DNA of 64,000 nucleotides, from the NCBI RefSeq assembly GCF_024679095.1, contig NC_066552.1, positions 13,811,423 to 13,875,422 on the forward strand, written 5' to 3'. Source of the DNA: Eriocheir sinensis (taxonomy: Eukaryota > Arthropoda > Malacostraca > Decapoda > Varunidae). The position numbers and the translations under genes were made by a program. How positions within the stretch are numbered: position 1 is the stretch's first letter; every line of letters begins with the position of its first letter. Shown here piece by piece: positions 24,280 through 36,106 of the stretch. The notes beneath the pieces are model-generated. The model did not search any database. It worked only from the letters and a program-made list of their open reading frames with translations, and was not told the origin of the DNA.

Positions 24280-24790
24280 GTTACATGTATTACCAGAGGT
24301 TAGCCCTGAGGAACATCTGACCTGATATGACCTCACAGCATCCAGTACCTAATATTGACCGGTCCTTGAAGACTTTCTTAGCCAATACTGAAGAAGAGAC
24401 AGATAAATTAAAGGTCACATATTTTCCAGAGGTCATTCATAAGGAACATTTGACCTAATGTGACCTCACAGCATCCAGTACAGATAATGTCACCGGCTCT
24501 TGAGGACTTTCTTAGCCAATAACTTCTAAACACTTCCAGAAAGACAGGTCATATGTATTATCAGAGGTCATTCATAAGGAGAGCTTGACGTGATATGACC
24601 TCACAGCCTGCAGCCCCATATATTGACCGGTGCATGAGGACTCTGAGCCAATAACATATAAGATACATATAGATTAGAGATAGATTAAAGGTCATATGTA
24701 TTGCCAGAGGTCATATATAAGGAACATTTGACCTAACATGACCTCACAGCCTCCAGCCCCATATATTGAGCGGTGCCTGAGGACTTTCTT
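24280..24790. repeat. About 115-150 bp tandem repeat, four copies
   Basis: Copies contain 'catatgtattaccagaggt' and 'atgacctcacagcatccag', each followed by 'gaggactttcttagccaat'. The last copy merges into the GC-rich block that follows. From 23650 to 24280 I see nothing recognisable. Confidence 0.75.
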
Positions 24791-25470
24791 GGCCACTGCC
24801 CGGGCGAGCGTGGCACAGACGGACCAATGGGAGGAGGAGCCCGCCGGCCCCCTGATTGCTATTGATCGAGGCGACGGGCTGAGTAGGAGGCTGCCAGCGA
24901 TGCAAAGACTCACAACCTGAAGCTGTTTTCCTCATTATCCTCCTCCGAGATTAGGTTACGTGTGTTATGTCTCGGCTTTTGAGGGTTGTAAGGCGTGGGT
25001 ATAGTAGTTAAGGGTTGATAACTGGCACTGTGGCGCTATTTCGAGAGGTTGGAGGCATTGAGTAGGGCCGACTTTTGCATCCCAGTACGAGAACGTGGCA
25101 GAAATGATCTCATCTTGTCTGGGGTGGTTTCCTAGCCGACACCCGCCTGCCAGGACCTCGAGACAGCATGTACGGAAGGAGGCAGCCACTGATAACCAGC
25201 AAGGACCGCTGAGGGGGGGTAAGGAAGAGGTGGAAGGGCGTGAGGGGCGAGGCGGAGTGAGCCATGAATGAAATGTCCCTTGTGCGCCCGCCAGCGTCAC
25301 CCCCGCACACGCACTTGTTGAGTTCGAGGCTGTGGCAAACATGGGAGACTGCTTGTGCTTGTACAGGCGGTCCTCCCTTTCACACAGCCTCCACGCACCC
25401 TTCTCCACCCCTCCCTCGGCCCTCTAACCGCCCTCCAGCCCACCTCTGACCCCGGATCGTGCCCCTAAGA
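24780..25470. promoter_or_regulatory. GC-rich, CpG-containing block, possible promoter region
   Basis: The base composition becomes distinctly GC-rich, with many CpGs and an inverted-CCAAT-like GACCAATGGGAGGAGG at about 24822. The block lies between the divergent dynein intermediate chain (minus) and the RGS-binding-protein-like gene (plus), so it could drive either. There is no direct evidence for a start site. Confidence 0.3.
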
Positions 25471-25584
25471 ATCTCTGGCTGAAGTGATCCCCGTATCCTC
25501 AAACCGTCCGAGTCTCGATTTCTCTCCGTGACAACGTTTCCCAAGTGACCCCTTTGTGTGTGCTCTTGTGACTGCGCTCCGACA

Positions 25585-25860
25585 CCTCAGGGGAAGGGGA
25601 AGGAGTGGTTATCTGAGGTGCTGCCCTTCTGAAATAGCCTGTAGCCTCGAGGGTCGCGGTATATGTGTCCTGCTCTGGTACTGTGCATAACATCTCAGGG
25701 GAAGGGAAGTTGTTATCTGACGTGCGGCATACGCGGGTGCCCTATATGGTGCTTCCCCTGTGAAATACCCTGTGGCGTGTTGCTGCGGCATATGTCTTGT
25801 ATCCTTCTCTGGTACTGTGCATAACACCTCGGGGAAGGGGAGGAGGGGCTGTAGGTATGT
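25585..25860. repeat. About 110-bp tandem repeat, three copies
   Basis: Units contain 'cacctcaggggaaggggaa' and 'ctctggtactgtgcataac'. It lies upstream of the RGS-binding-protein-like gene. Confidence 0.75.
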
Positions 25861-26028
25861 GCTGTGTTACGTGGGTGCCCTGGACTTAAATGTGTCCCCT
25901 GTGTGACCAGAGGAGTCCTACACCACGACTATTGCCTCGAGATCCTTCAAGTCACTCACTGAAGTCTTCAGTCCCCGCTCGCCGCCTCAAGTCACCCTCG
26001 AATCTTTGTCATATCCAGACTCCCACAT

Positions 26029-26043
26029 CGTGAAAAACTGTTG
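26029..26043 (+). other. Possible 5' untranslated exon end of the RGS-binding-protein-like gene
   Basis: The sequence CGTGAAAAACTGTTG|GTAAGC has a good donor at 26043/26044, and a good acceptor (TTTCCCCAG) lies at 26247. An imperfect copy of the same junction (GTGAAAAACTGTTT|GTAAGT) lies 160 bp on at 26203. Either donor would give a short intron ahead of the first coding exon. The exon's start is unknown. Confidence 0.35.
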
Positions 26044-26259
26044 GTAAGCTGTTGTTTTCCTCTCTACTTCTACTACTGCTACTATTACCACTACTATTGT
26101 TACTACTACTACTACCATCCCTACTATTGCTTCTACCTCTCCTTTGCATACTCCAAACGGAAAAAAAGTAAAATAAAAATTAAAATAAAGTGAAAAACTG
26201 TTTGTAAGTGAATTTTTTGCCTACAACCACTAGTATAATTTCCCCAGGCTTGCGGTGTG

Positions 26260-27196
26260 ATGTGGGGTCGCGGCGGGGGTGCGGGCGCGGGCGGGGGTGG
26301 GGGCGGGGGCAGCCACGGGTCCCTCAACGCCCTCGGGGGTGGTCCAGCGGGGGGCCTGGCGGGGCGCACCATGTGGATTCCCTACTGCTCGCACCCCGAC
26401 ACACGTAACCTGCCCATCCCCCTCGAGTTCGCCGGCAAGACTGAGTGTTTGAAGGTGCGGGCAATGATTTATACTCGAGTTAATCGCTTTCTACTCTTGC
26501 TAATCTGTTTGCACTCTTGTTATTAATTTCTTTTGACCGTTGTTCATCTTTTTATACTGTTAGTCATCTGTTTTTGCTTTTCTTCATCTCTTGATACTTT
26601 TGTTCATTCTCTATCAGATATTCTCGCAATCTAACACTTCAACATCTTCCTTTCTAATTTAAAATAGAGTCTTCCATTTAGCGTAACCTGTTTCTGGGTC
26701 GTGATCTGTAGAGTCCCGACAACCTAAGATTTGGACGCCATTATTGGTCCTGTTTTTACCACGAGAGCGTGTACTAGCGTTTGAAAAGCACGGCGAAAAC
26801 AGCTCCAATAATGGCGTCCAAATCTTAGGTAGTCGGGACTCTATAAGGGACTCTACAGATCACGACCCAAAAACAGGTTACGCTAAATGGAAGACACTTA
26901 AATTATGTCCCTCCCTTTGTGTTCAGCTTATAAGGGAACTAAACCGCGAGACCTCGAGCTACCGTCATCTGGCCGTGGGTCTGGGCGGCAGCGGCGACTG
27001 TGAGCAGCTGAGGGACGAGCTCAAGCGGTCCCGACGGAGGGCGCAGGACATCGCGAGGCAGGCCAAGAACAAGCTCAACCCCTATCTGCTGGAGTGAGTG
27101 AAGCAACGCGCGCTACCTGTCTCTGTATGTCTGACACCTCTCTCTCTCTAATAAGACTAAAAATAAGTGAAAGTAGCCCTAAAACTGCCTAATATG

Positions 27197-27233
<37 letters not shown>

Positions 27234-29802
27234 ACAGCCTCTCTTTCAACTCCCTTTAGCTTATGGAAATAAAACTCACACCTACTCAAAACCTTCTATT
27301 TGTCCTATATCAAAAGCCTTATACAGCTGAGAGGTAGCCTTGTTGATTTTTTTATATAGCAATTTTTTTCTGACCGAGTTTGTAGTGCGTCAATTTAAAC
27401 CAGTGATAGTTCAATGGTTTTAATTCCCAGGACCGACCCCGTGAGGCCTGAGGTGGCGAGGCTGTGGCGGATACTCTTCTGCTGCATTAGAGTCTTGGGT
27501 GAGTCTCCATGCAAGAGTTGAAGGCATTTATCTTGTTTGTACGGAAGCAATCGCGCGCGTGTTTTTTAAACTCTTAGGACTTACACACCCACGTTTCACT
27601 ATGGGTAGTATTGCCGTGGGTGGGTAGTTTTATGAGCCTGGAGATAGTTTGGCAAGGCTTCTGTACCATGTACGTGAAAAGTACTCATGAGAATTTGATT
27701 AACCTCTCTTGTAGCCTTAGGAAATAGTTACTGAAGGAGCCCAAAGCATCTAAGAATAGGGACTTTAACCTATAGAATAGCTACAATTCTTGCCTATAAT
27801 AGTGCTTTATGAGAGTATCCTATAGAGCACCTTAAAGCCCTTCCCCCCTGGCCTGTGTTCAGAGCAGGAAATGCTGCGGACGCTCACCCTGCAGCACACC
27901 TTTGGGCTGCACCTGGGGCCTGTGGGACTTATCAACACAGGGGTGCACGAGTACGGGGGGAGCCACCGCCCCGGCCCACCCCCCCTGGACGGCCATGACC
28001 TCCCACTGGATGACAGACAGGCCATTGAGAGGGCAGAGGTCAACCAGCTACACAAGTAAGGACTATTGTACCTATATAGCTTGGGTTGTAAAGGGAAGTT
28101 AGGAATGAATAAGAAAGAGAGGGAACATAACAACACCTAAAATTGACCTCTCTTTTGGCCACTCTTTACGCTTGTCTATTATGGGAGCAGCTGTTGTACC
28201 TATATAGCTTGGGTTGTAAAGGGAAGTTAAAGGAAGTTAGGAATGGATAAGAAAGAGAGGGGATATAACAACACCCAAAATTGACCCCTCTTTACTTTTG
28301 TCTATTATGGGAGCGGTGAGTATCGGGCTTTTTTTCTCTGCACTCTTTTCGTTACCCTTGAGCCGTCTCCTTTGCTGTAAAAAAAACACCTAACGACCTT
28401 TACTATAAAAACCATCACCTGTCGCCCCCTGTCATGACTTTCCAGGGAGCTTTTTATTTCTTTGCACTCTTTTTGTTGCCCCTTGAGCCGTCTCCTTTCC
28501 TTAAAAAAGCTAACGACCTTCACTATAAAAACCATCACCTGTCGCCCCCTGTCATGACCATCCAGGGAGCTTATTGACCTGCGTAACCTGATCAACGTGA
28601 TGGAGAGCAGCCTGGACCTCAAGGCCTGGGCGGTGGACGACATCACCGAGAAACAGCTGCTGGCCGCCATCAACGACGACTCTGCTTCCTTCCGCGACAA
28701 CTACGAGTCTGGGGCGTCCGAGGCGGAGTCTGGGGTGAGCTTATGACTGTGACCTTCTCTGGGGGGTGGCTAACTTGACCTCTGTGTATAGTGTGTGCCC
28801 TAGAGGTTATGGGGTGAGCTTATGACTGTGACCTTCTCTGGGGGGGTGCCTAACTTGACCTCTGTGTGTACCCTAGAGGATATGGGGTGAGCTTATGACT
28901 GTGACCTTCTCTGGGGGGGTGCCTAACTTGACCTCTGTGTGTACCCTAGAGGATATGGGGTGAGCTTATGACTGTGACCTTCTCTGGGGTGACTAACTTG
29001 ACCTCTGTGTATAGTGTGTGCCCTAGAAGATATAGAGTGAGCTTACAACTGTCTGACCTTCTATGGGGGTGGGTAACTTGACCTCTGTGTGTAGTGTGCC
29101 CTAGAGGATATGGTGTGACCTTACGACTGTGACCTTCTCTCGGGGGGGTGGCTAACTTGACCTCTGTGTATAGTGTGTGCCCTAGAGCATATGGTAGCTT
29201 TCGAGGCGAAGTCTGGGGTTAGCTTACGACTGTTTGACCTTCTATGGGGTGGCTAACTTGACCTCTGTGAATGGTGTTGTCCAGTAGAGGATAGAATCTT
29301 AATCTAGTGCCCCTAAATGTGGTCAACTTCACTCTATAGAAAGTCAATTAGAATCTTAACCTATTGTCCCTAAGTCAGTGCCATCAAATCCTCTTCATCT
29401 CCTATATAAATCAATTAGAATCTTAACCTATTGTCCCTAAGTCAGTGTCATCAAATACTCTTCATTCTCTATAGGAAGTCAATTAGAATCTTAACCTATT
29501 GTACCTAAGTCAGTGTCATCAAATCCTCTACATGTGGTCAACCAGAATCGCAAGGTAGTGTCCCTAAGTTAAGTCAATGGGAATTTTAACCATTGTCCCT
29601 AACTCAGTGTCATCAAATCCTCTATATGAAGTCAATCAAAATCACAAGCTCCTGTCCCTAAGTTCAGCCGTTCCTCCTCCAGGGCGATGAGAGCGTCAGC
29701 ACCCTACAGCGTCGACGGTACATCTGCTACATCCTGAGCTGTGTGGTGGCCGTCTTCCTGCTCGGGACTATCCTCGGCATCCTCCTGGCAGTCCTCACCT
29801 AG
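26260..29802 (+). CDS. RGS7/RGS9-binding-protein-like tail-anchored adaptor
   Basis: Proteins of this family (R7BP, R9AP) tether R7-type RGS proteins to membranes and speed shut-off of Gi/o signalling, as in photoreceptors. Exons are 26260-26454, 26927-27093, 27431-27498, 27863-28055, 28566-28734 and 29683-29802 (TAG). All are GT-AG and in phase, giving 303 residues. A Gly-rich start is followed by a helical segment (LIRELNRETSSYRHLAVGLG, then LRDELKRSRRRAQDIARQAK) characteristic of the family. A second helix bundle region (ELIDLRNLINVMESSLDL) and a C-terminal membrane segment (YICYILSCVVAVFLLG) end the protein. The tail anchor resembles R9AP more than the lipidated R7BP. The first exon could start at the acceptor before 26248, since the frame is open to ACGV ahead of the Met. 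The protein is somewhat longer than its usual vertebrate relatives. Confidence 0.8.
26669..26895. repeat. Long inverted repeat (hairpin) in intron 1 of the RGS-binding-protein-like gene
   Basis: The arm at 26669-26747 (from GTCTTCCATTTAGCGTAACC to GGACGCCATTATTGG) is the reverse complement of 26805-26895, with a small insertion ('ctctataaggga') in the right arm. The loop is about 57 bp. It ends about 30 bp before the exon 2 acceptor, so the transcript could form a strong stem next to the splice site. It may be a foldback transposon; no clear target duplication is seen. Confidence 0.8.
27570..27770. mobile_element. Diverged relative of the Harbinger-like MITE
   Basis: Internal motifs 'ggtagttttatgagcctgg' and 'agtactcatgagaatttga' match the complete copy at 3886-4107 in order. 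Termini are lost. It is in intron 3 of the RGS-binding-protein-like gene. Confidence 0.5.
28066..28565. repeat. Tandem duplications filling intron 4 of the RGS-binding-protein-like gene
   Basis: The donor-side half (28069-28180) is repeated at 28190-28310 ('gtacctatatagcttgggt'). The acceptor-side half is repeated with a 120-bp shift. The copy ends CATGACTTTCCAG|GGAGCTTT at 28445, against the real CATGACCATCCAG|GGAGCTTA at 28565. The copy therefore keeps an intact 3' splice site and seven exon bases. Confidence 0.8.
28735..29280. repeat. Tandem repeat of the exon 5 donor, about 73-80 bp unit, about six copies
   Basis: The junction TCTGGG|GTGAGCTTATGACTG at 28734 is repeated with GG|GTGAGCTTATGAC at 28813, 28886 and 28959, and more diverged at 29036, 29113 and 29217. 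The last copy carries 18 exon-like bases (29200-29217) differing at two positions from the true exon end. A further 60-bp repeat set ('cagtgtcatcaaatcctct') fills 29290-29640. Confidence 0.85.
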
Positions 29803-31200
29803 CACCCATAAGCTGGATTTTTTATAACAAGGATTATTTTGCCGAAACCACTGTCCTTACGTGTGTGGTTGCCCTATCATACCGAGGTGATATTATGTTT
29901 ACGGTGGATTGATTTACAGGCTTATATTAACACAGGGAGCTGGCGTCAGCGAGCGAGCGTTAGGTTACATAAGGCCGAGGTTGTGTTATTTAAGTTTATG
30001 ATCGATTTACAGGTTTATATAACACAGGGAGGCTGGGGTTAAGGTTTGGGTGACCTGGTTTATTTTCAGGGATGTTTGTGGTTGCTTTTTCGGTTTGGGT
30101 TATGAAGGGTTGGGTCTGGGTTGAGTTAGGTTAGGTTAAATTTGGGTTGGGATAAGTTAGGTTTAGGTTGAGTTGAGGAAGGTAGGGTTACATTTGATTG
30201 GTTAGGTTGCGTAGGGGGTGGGTGAGGCTGGCTGGGTTAAGTTAGGTTGCAGTTTGGGTAGAATCGGGTGGTGTTGCTGCATTCCGGGGTTAGGTTTAGG
30301 TTGAGTAAGGTAGGATTACGTTTGGTTAGGTTGAGTTGGGGCAGATGAAGCTGGCTGGGTTAAGTTAGGTTGCAGTTTGGGTAGAATCGGGTTGTGTTGC
30401 TGCATTCCGGGGTTAGGTTTAATACGAGGACTTCTTTCCATCCTTACGTGCTGATAAAACTGTACAGGGAATGACGATGTGGTAAAAATTGTGCTCAACT
30501 TATATGAAAATCGTGTCCCAGATCTTGCATAAGCTCAGACGCGTGTGTGTGTGTGTGTGTGTGCGTGTGTTGAAGAGTGTGTCCAAGCTAGTATTAACTC
30601 CGCTGGTCGTCTTTAGTAAATGCATAGTTATATATTTTCTTTAAAAGGTCAACAGTTAACTAGTAAGTACAATTTTAAGGCTAGCATAAGGGTGGGAGGG
30701 AGGGAGGGAGAAGGTTGACTTGTGCATAGCGAATCTTTTTCAGGGGTGTGGAGTCTGAGTCTGAGTTGGAGAAATAATGTCTTCAACTCTATTACAATTT
30801 GTGTGATGTTGTGTGGCTGGGTGTTGTGTGGTGTGGCTAGGTTCGACTTGCCTACCACTGCACTGCAAAAGAGGGGAAGGGATGGGGGGGGTGGAAATTG
30901 GGGTGGAGTCAAAGTTGGGGTCACAATTTTAAAATTTCCTGAAGTCAAAATTTTCTATATCAGACTCCACACCCAATTTTTTCACACTTAGTTGTGGCGC
31001 AAAGTGCAAACCTAAAGATACTTAAACATTTGCTCATGCGAGGTATTACGTTACACGGCTACCCTAAGCTGGGGGGGCAGGGAGGAGGGGATAGGGGGTG
31101 CAAATACTACCGAATCTGTGATGTTCGCGGCATGTTCTCAACCATACCATTGACTCTGTTAGTGTAGTATTGTGATAAGGCTCAGAGGTTAATATATTTG
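29803..31200. other. 3' flank of the RGS-binding-protein-like gene
   Basis: GGTTA/GGTTG-rich sequence (30060-30430) includes a near-identical 114-bp pair around 'gttaggttgcagtttgggta'. A (GT)n run lies near 30543-30568. Part may be 3' untranslated region. No convincing polyadenylation site was identified and no further gene is seen. Confidence 0.45.
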
Positions 31201-32340
31201 TTTTTATTGATTGTCACAAGTGGCTTAGTATTAGTTTGTGAGCGCCAAAACATGTGTAACGGCAACTATTTGAGGTCTTTCCAAGCTATAAAAATTTGCA
31301 TGGTGGGTGATGAGACTCAAGTGAGGTTAATATATAGTTCTTTTCATGAATGATATTAAGCGGTTCACCATTAAAACATGTCTTACGGTAACTATTTGAG
31401 GTCTTTCCGAGCCGTGAAAATTTGCATGGTTGTGACTTGAGGCTCAAATGAGGTTAGTATATTTGTTTTTATCGACTGTCAAGTGGTAGAGTATTCATTT
31501 GTGTGCCAAACCATATAGCAGTATTTGAAGTCTTTCCGATAAGTGAAAATTTGCATGGTTGTGACATGAGGTCTTTCTCACCAATGGAAACCTATTGCAT
31601 GGTTGTGACTTGAGGCTCAAATGAGATTCAGAGACTTAGATTATCCTTATTTAGTTTGACTGTCAAGTGGTAGAGTATTAATTTGTGAAGGTGCCAAACC
31701 ATATAACAGTATCTGAAGTCTTTCACCAATGGAAACTTTGTATGGTTGTGATGTGAGGCTCAAATGAGATTCATAGACTTAGATTATCTTATTTAGTTTG
31801 TGAAGTCAAGTTTACTATCAGTTTGTGAGTGCCAAAACACATAACAAATATCTGGTCTTTCTCACCAATGGAAACCTATTGCATGGTTGTGACGTGAGGC
31901 TCAAACGAGATTCACAGACTTAGATTATGCTTATTTAGTTTGTGAAGTCAAGCCGTTTACTATCAGTTCGTGAAGGTGCCAAAACACATAACAAATATCT
32001 GGTCTTTCTCACCAATGGAAACTTCTTGTATGGTTGTGACGTGAGGCTCAAACGAGATTCACAGACCTAGATTATCTTTATATTTAGTTTGTGAAGTCAA
32101 GCCATTAACTATTCAGATGTGAAGGTGCCAAAACACATAACAAACATCAGGTCTTTCTCACCAATGGAAACTTATTGAAGCATGGTTGTGACATGAGGCT
32201 CAAATGAGATTAATAATTTTTTTTTATTGAGTCAAATGGTTCACTGTTGTTAGTTTGAGTGTGCCAAAAGTAACCATATGAACATTTGAAGTCTTTCTGA
32301 CCAATGAATAGTTAAGACGTGATGCTCAATTCAGATTTCA
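31200..32340. repeat. About 140-150 bp diverged tandem repeat, about eight copies
   Basis: Units contain 'tctttctcaccaatggaaac', 'gcatggttgtgacgtgaggc' and 'agacttagattat'. The sequence is AT-rich with no long frame. From 32640 to 32860 a further three short copies of 'agatactacaataggtcag' type are seen. Confidence 0.8.
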
Positions 32341-32910
32341 ATAGTTTCTTTTAGTGTTTAGGGTCTCATTTCAAGTGTGAGGGGACTGAAGGTTTTGTTG
32401 CACGTGAATGTAAATGCCAACTATAAGACACATGATCATTCTGCTGCATATGATTAAAGGATTATCTAAACGCTGCCTTTCATTCTCCATACATCAGGAA
32501 AATACCACAGCAGGGCTTTCCTTTCAGGGTCTCGTGTACCAACCTTTCTCGGTGACCACAAGGCAATGAACGTCTCTATCTATCTAATTCCATGACCTAA
32601 CTAACACCATACAAGGTTAGCTAAGGGTTATGAATACTGAGAAATTACTGATACCTGTTCCACTTAGCTTTAGCCTCTCCTTTCTGCCCATTCCCAGATA
32701 CTACTACAATAGGTCAGTCTACGGTTTTGCCCTGTTCTACTTAGCTTTAGAATCTCCTTACAGCCCATTCCCAGAGATACTACAATAGTTAAGTCCACGG
32801 TTTTGCCCTGTTCTTTCCATCCACTGCCAGAGATACTACAACAGGTCAGTCTACAGTTAAGGGTCAGGTGAAGAGAACTGAAACAAGGTGTCATACATTA
32901 CTCATTTATT

Positions 32911-35030
32911 TTAGAACTTCAGCCTGTGTGGGTACATTTTGTTCCTGAGACCGAATGGAGTGCCAAGGTACCCGAACAGCATCTTCTTGTCCTGGCGCTT
33001 GCGGATGGCGGACATGACCATGCCGTCCACCACTGCCTGGTCCTTCTTGCGCTGGACAGATGGTGTGTATTTCTGCAGGGAGGGATCGTTGTTGTAGTGT
33101 AGTAGTAGTAGTGGCAGTATAAAGGAATTTACTGTGGAAATGCATTGAATAGGTAGCTATTTAGGTTTGGGAAAGATTAAGGGTATCTTCTGCAGGGGAT
33201 TATTATTGTTATTAGTAGCAGTATATAGGAATCCACTGAGGAAATGCATTGAGAAGGTAGCTATTTGGGTTTAGGAAAGGTTAGGTTAAGGGTATTTTCT
33301 ATGACCTAATATATAGTAAAACCTCAACCCAGGACCTAGTATATGATAAGTGACAGTTTGCGAGGAAAGGAAACTCAACATTATAAGTCTTTCTGATCCA
33401 TGAAAACTCGTGTGGCAAAGTTGGTAAGGAATTTGGTCATAGTAAGTGCACCCTATGACTGTCAAATCAGCCCTTTATACCAAACAGAGGAGACGCCAAT
33501 ATATACAGCCTCCCCCTCCTTGTTCTTACCTCCTGCTTCTGCTCAAAGATGTCCCCTTCCTCCTTCTTGGGGCGCTTGGCCTTGATGCGCCTGAAGTACT
33601 TGTCGTTGAGGTGCTTGGGGACGCCGAAGGAACTGATGTCCAGCTTGGTGGCGGTGGCGATCAGGTAAATCTGGTTGACGCGGCGCAAGGGGCAGGCGTT
33701 GATCTTGAAGGGGCCTGCAACCAAAGGGAGAAATAGTACTGGAGTCCATAGTTGTGTGTGAACGAGAATGATCAGCTCAGGGTGAAGCCTGACCAATGTT
33801 ATATCTGTCTATCTGTACCTCACACTGCTGAATACTGGATTAAATCACTGAATATTTATATCTATCAATACCTCAGTGTCGAATTTTAGTTTAAATCACT
33901 CGTTATCTATATCTATCAATACCTCACACTGTCGAATATTACTTTAAATCCCTCACTATCTAATCTCCAGGCAAACATATATTGTGGAGTCATCAGCGAC
34001 AGTGAGGAAAGTTACGTACTACCGAAGAGGAAAGAGTGTGAATAAGAAAAGAGAACCAAGAGGAGGAGAACCTAAGAAGTGATACAAAGCGTTACAGGTC
34101 AAAAGAAGAAGACCTACCAGTCACAAGGCAGAGGCCACTCTTGAGCTGCTTGAGGAACACCACCTTCTTGCCCTTGTGGATGCCCGCCAGCAGGATACAA
34201 ATGGTGCCGGGTGTGATGGTGGACCGCAGGGGCTTGGTGTTACGCCTGGGGGTAAGTTAAGTTATAGTAATATATCATAAACTTTCTTATAAGCTTCATA
34301 CATTTCCTTACACCTTCAGACAGCATACTAAATAGGTGATGTAAGATCCTGAAAACATATATATATACCGTATACAGTTTAAAGAACTAAAACTATCAAC
34401 AGGCGAATAGATGGAGTGAGTTTGATTTTTAAGTGGTTGACATAGAGAATCAGCACAAGTAGAATGCTGACTTTAAATTTTAAGAGAAAAAAGGAGAAAT
34501 TTACAGCAAAAAACATACTCCAAGGCTAAGAATGTAACTAATTTTTCTTTGGTTAGAGTTCTCAGTGATCGCCTTTGAGAATCAGCGAGAATGACATGTC
34601 GGCACTCACTTGATGCGCTTGGCCCTCTTCTTGGGGTTGGGCTGTGAGGCATAGTATGCGGGCAGCTTCTTGACGCGCACCTTACGCGTCCCTCCGTTCT
34701 TCTCACCGCCGATGGGCTTCTCCACGAAGGTCTTGGGCTTCTCCGGCACCTGCTGCTGTAAGGTGGAGGGAAGGGGGTGATGAACATTAGGCATAACTAG
34801 TTTAGCTTTGTATATCTGCACTCCTCTTGTCTATTAAATTGTATACATAAATATTTCTATAATCCACAGTGAATTAAACTGTTATTATTATTATTAACAG
34901 GCACTGCTAAAGGTTAAGTAGGATTCCCCCTCTGCCCTTCCCTTCCCTTCCTCCTCACCTTGCTCTTGGGTTTGCCGAAACGCAGGCCACCCGGCTTCAC
35001 CGAGCGGCGGACCATCTTGGTCTGCACCAT
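32911..35030 (-). CDS. RPL6: 60S ribosomal protein L6 (eL6)
   Basis: A large-subunit ribosomal protein. Coding exons on the minus strand are 34959-35030 (ATG directly after the acceptor), 34610-34755, 34118-34245, 33530-33714 and 32911-33072 (TAA). All have GT-AG junctions with matching phases, giving 230 residues. Recognisable eL6 segments are [92 protein letters not shown] and the C-terminal [19 protein letters not shown]. The length is close to that of insect eL6, shorter than the vertebrate protein. AATAAA overlaps the region just past the stop (minus-strand complement of 32905-32910). Its 5' end is a non-coding TOP exon. The gene is intact and probably highly expressed. Confidence 0.95.
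33085..33300 (-). repeat. Tandem copies beside the RPL6 last-exon acceptor
   Basis: A unit of about 117 bp is repeated with the 3' splice junction included: real CCTGCAG|AAATAC at 33073/33072, copy CCTGCAG|AAGATAC at 33190/33189. The body contains 'gaaatgcattgaataggta' and 'gctatttaggtttgggaaa'. Inverted relatives lie upstream of PGAM5 at 38558-38740. Confidence 0.75.
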
Positions 35031-35559
35031 CTGTGGGGGCAGGAAGGAGATAGTGAGTAACACACTGGTAACAAACAAATAGAGGGAGAGAGAGCTAGGG
35101 CTATACTGTGCCTCTCCTAGACACAAGGGGCTTGCTTACTGTCTAGGTAGTTACATTATTGACTCAATTTTGCTTAATCTGTGGCCAGAGGAACACTTAA
35201 GTTTACTATTTCTCTCACTGTTCAAGAAGGATAACTAAATCCCAAGACAAGAATATTTCAATGCAACCAGACCTAGCCACTGCATCAAACTCTGCAGTGT
35301 GGCAAGTGTGACTCGATAATTACTGACACATCAATAACCGTGTGGGCTGCAGAAAGCCTATGATGCCATTGTTTCCATAAGCCCTGCTCTGCAACCATGA
35401 ATTGGGTGTGATTCAAGAGTTGTACCATGAACTCTGGATAAGACACAGTAACCCATGGCTGCTAAAATCACTAATGGCCTTCCGGTGTGTTAAAAGTAAT
35501 TCTCAGCCCTTAAGGTAAATATTTAAGCAGATGATGTTGTTTTTTATACGTAATATATT

Positions 35560-35910
35560 ATAAACCTTATCTTAGCCATCCCGTCCTTCACTTCCTCCAA
35601 AACAAGCCATGCGCCGGGGAACATGCCCACACCTCGCCAGACTGATAATTACAGATAGACATTATTTAACCTTACTGGCGGCTTAAGTGCTGTGTATTTA
35701 TGACCCCCAGACTAATTATAAGACCTTGCTCTTAATGCCTTGCGGGAAATAGCCAGCCATGTGTCCGGGGCATATTCTAACACCTCTCCAGACTTATAAT
35801 TAGAGGCAAAAACGTTCATTAACCTTATAAGCCCTACCCTGCCGTGTATTAATGACCCTCAGACTAATTATAAGCCCGTCCTCTTGATAGTTTGACGATA
35901 ATAATCACTT
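35560..35910. repeat. Two-copy 165-bp repeat in RPL6 intron 1
   Basis: Copies share 'gactaattataag', 'catgtgtccggggcatatt' type segments and 'cttaatgccttgcgggaaat' type neighbours. By eye I found no convincing C/D or H/ACA snoRNA in the RPL6 introns. Confidence 0.55.
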
Positions 35911-36106
35911 AGCCTCCCCGTCCCTTCCCTCCCTCGCCTGTTTGTTTACATCCGAGGCCCAGCATCAATCACCCATTACTCTCATTTACCGGCACGCACC
36001 TCACCTTTCCCTCACTAATGACCCTTGATGAGACCCGAACTATACGTGTGTTATGTGTGTACGCGTGGATAGGCGGTAATTAAGGTGATATTCGCGGATA
36101 ACTCAC

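Noticed and set aside
30060..30430. GGTTA-rich sequence resembling arthropod telomere repeat
   Set aside because: Only two to three consecutive TTAGG units occur at a time, mixed with GGGTT. It is degenerate interstitial sequence, not a telomere.
31200..32340. Possible regulatory or non-coding RNA region
   Set aside because: Explained by a diverged 140-150 bp tandem repeat. No conserved structure could be argued by eye.
33715..36106. snoRNA genes hosted in RPL6 introns
   Set aside because: Ribosomal protein introns often host snoRNAs, but I found no paired C and D boxes at usable spacing. A covariance-model search would be decisive.
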